Assembly: GCF_047948215.1 (NCBI RefSeq)
Contig: NC_134455.1
Coordinates: forward strand, 106,038,495 to 106,102,494
DNA: 64,000 bases
Direction of reading: 5' to 3'
From: Lycorma delicatula
Taxonomy: Eukaryota; Arthropoda; Insecta; Hemiptera; Fulgoridae
Below, piece by piece: positions 63,733 to 64,000 of the stretch. The notes under the pieces were generated by a model that was not told where the DNA came from, did no database searches, and saw only the letters and a list, made by a program, of their open reading frames with translations. Positions within the stretch are counted from its first letter, which is position 1. Each line of letters begins with the position of its first letter. The translations under genes and the position numbers were made by a program.

Positions 63733-64000
63733 TAGAACAATCAAAGACAAAATGTTGGGCTCAATTAATTAAGGAGGTGGAGACTGACCCGTGGGGGAGG
63801 CCCTATGCAGTTCTAGTGAAGAAATCAGTAAGTAAATCAGTAGCAGAGCTACTGTCTTACTGATAAGGTGTCTACCTGATTAGGTGTCTGCAAGAAGTGC
63901 TGAACATAGTTGATGGGCTCTTCCTCTCGGGGGACGAATTACTGCCAGAGGTAAGAGGCGCGGCTGGGACTGCACCACTGTTAGACGATGCAGAATTGGA
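63733..64000 (+). mobile_element. R1-clade-like non-LTR retrotransposon ORF2 fragment (runs off window)
   Basis: Reads IEQSKTKCWAQLIKEVETDP and WGRPYAVLVKK, the linker before the RT in R1-type ORF2 proteins. After two in-frame stops it resumes as EVLNIVDGLFLSGDELLPEV. The following sequence is outside the window, so I cannot tell how intact the RT is. Confidence 0.65.

Overview
The window looks like nuclear DNA from an insect. It is very AT-rich, its genes are split into small exons by introns of 1-10 kb, and it is full of decayed DNA transposons (two mariners, a pogo-like element, hAT and DUF4817-type relics), tRNA-derived SINEs and LINE fragments. A hemipteran is my best guess from the repeat flavour and the nuclease type, but this is inference with low confidence.

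Two real host genes are visible, both on the + strand. (1) The 3' part of an alkaline phosphatase gene: five exons between 4762 and 17056 with intact splice sites, compatible phases and the family's zinc-ligand motifs. Its 5' exons (signal peptide, catalytic serine) are not in the window. The protein ends in a short hydrophilic tail, with no hydrophobic GPI-anchor signal. (2) A complete secreted DNA/RNA non-specific nuclease of the insect dsRNase type: six exons between 29389 and 61280, joining to 563 codons in one frame. It has a TATA/Inr promoter just upstream, a signal-peptide exon, a charged low-complexity N-terminal region, and the ARGH...N...E active site.

Layout: 1-4761 is gene-free DNA, probably an alkaline phosphatase intron, with a dispersed repeat and an unrecognised coding-like relic. 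4762-17056 is alkaline phosphatase, with a SINE in its last intron. 17057-29320 is intergenic, with relics of an unknown protein, a LINE 3' end, a TIR element of about 760 bp, a GC-richer patch, a second copy of the dispersed repeat and a DUF4817/DDE transposase relic. 29321-61280 is the dsRNase gene. Its introns hold an older transposase relic split by a SINE (intron 2), a 2.0-kb pogo-like element, a SINE and a direct duplication (intron 4), and a mariner, a probable Helitron, a hAT relic and a second mariner inserted in a LINE relic (intron 5). 61281-64000 holds LINE RT debris, another dispersed-repeat copy and, at the edge, the start of an R1-clade-like ORF2 fragment.

The two host genes encode enzymes that in hemipterans are found in saliva and gut, but nothing in the sequence shows they are co-regulated. 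I found no tRNA or rRNA gene, no CRISPR array, and no clear novel system. The best leads are the gene structures, two unrecognised coding-like relics, the hairpin-ended dispersed repeat, and several perfect long inverted repeats.
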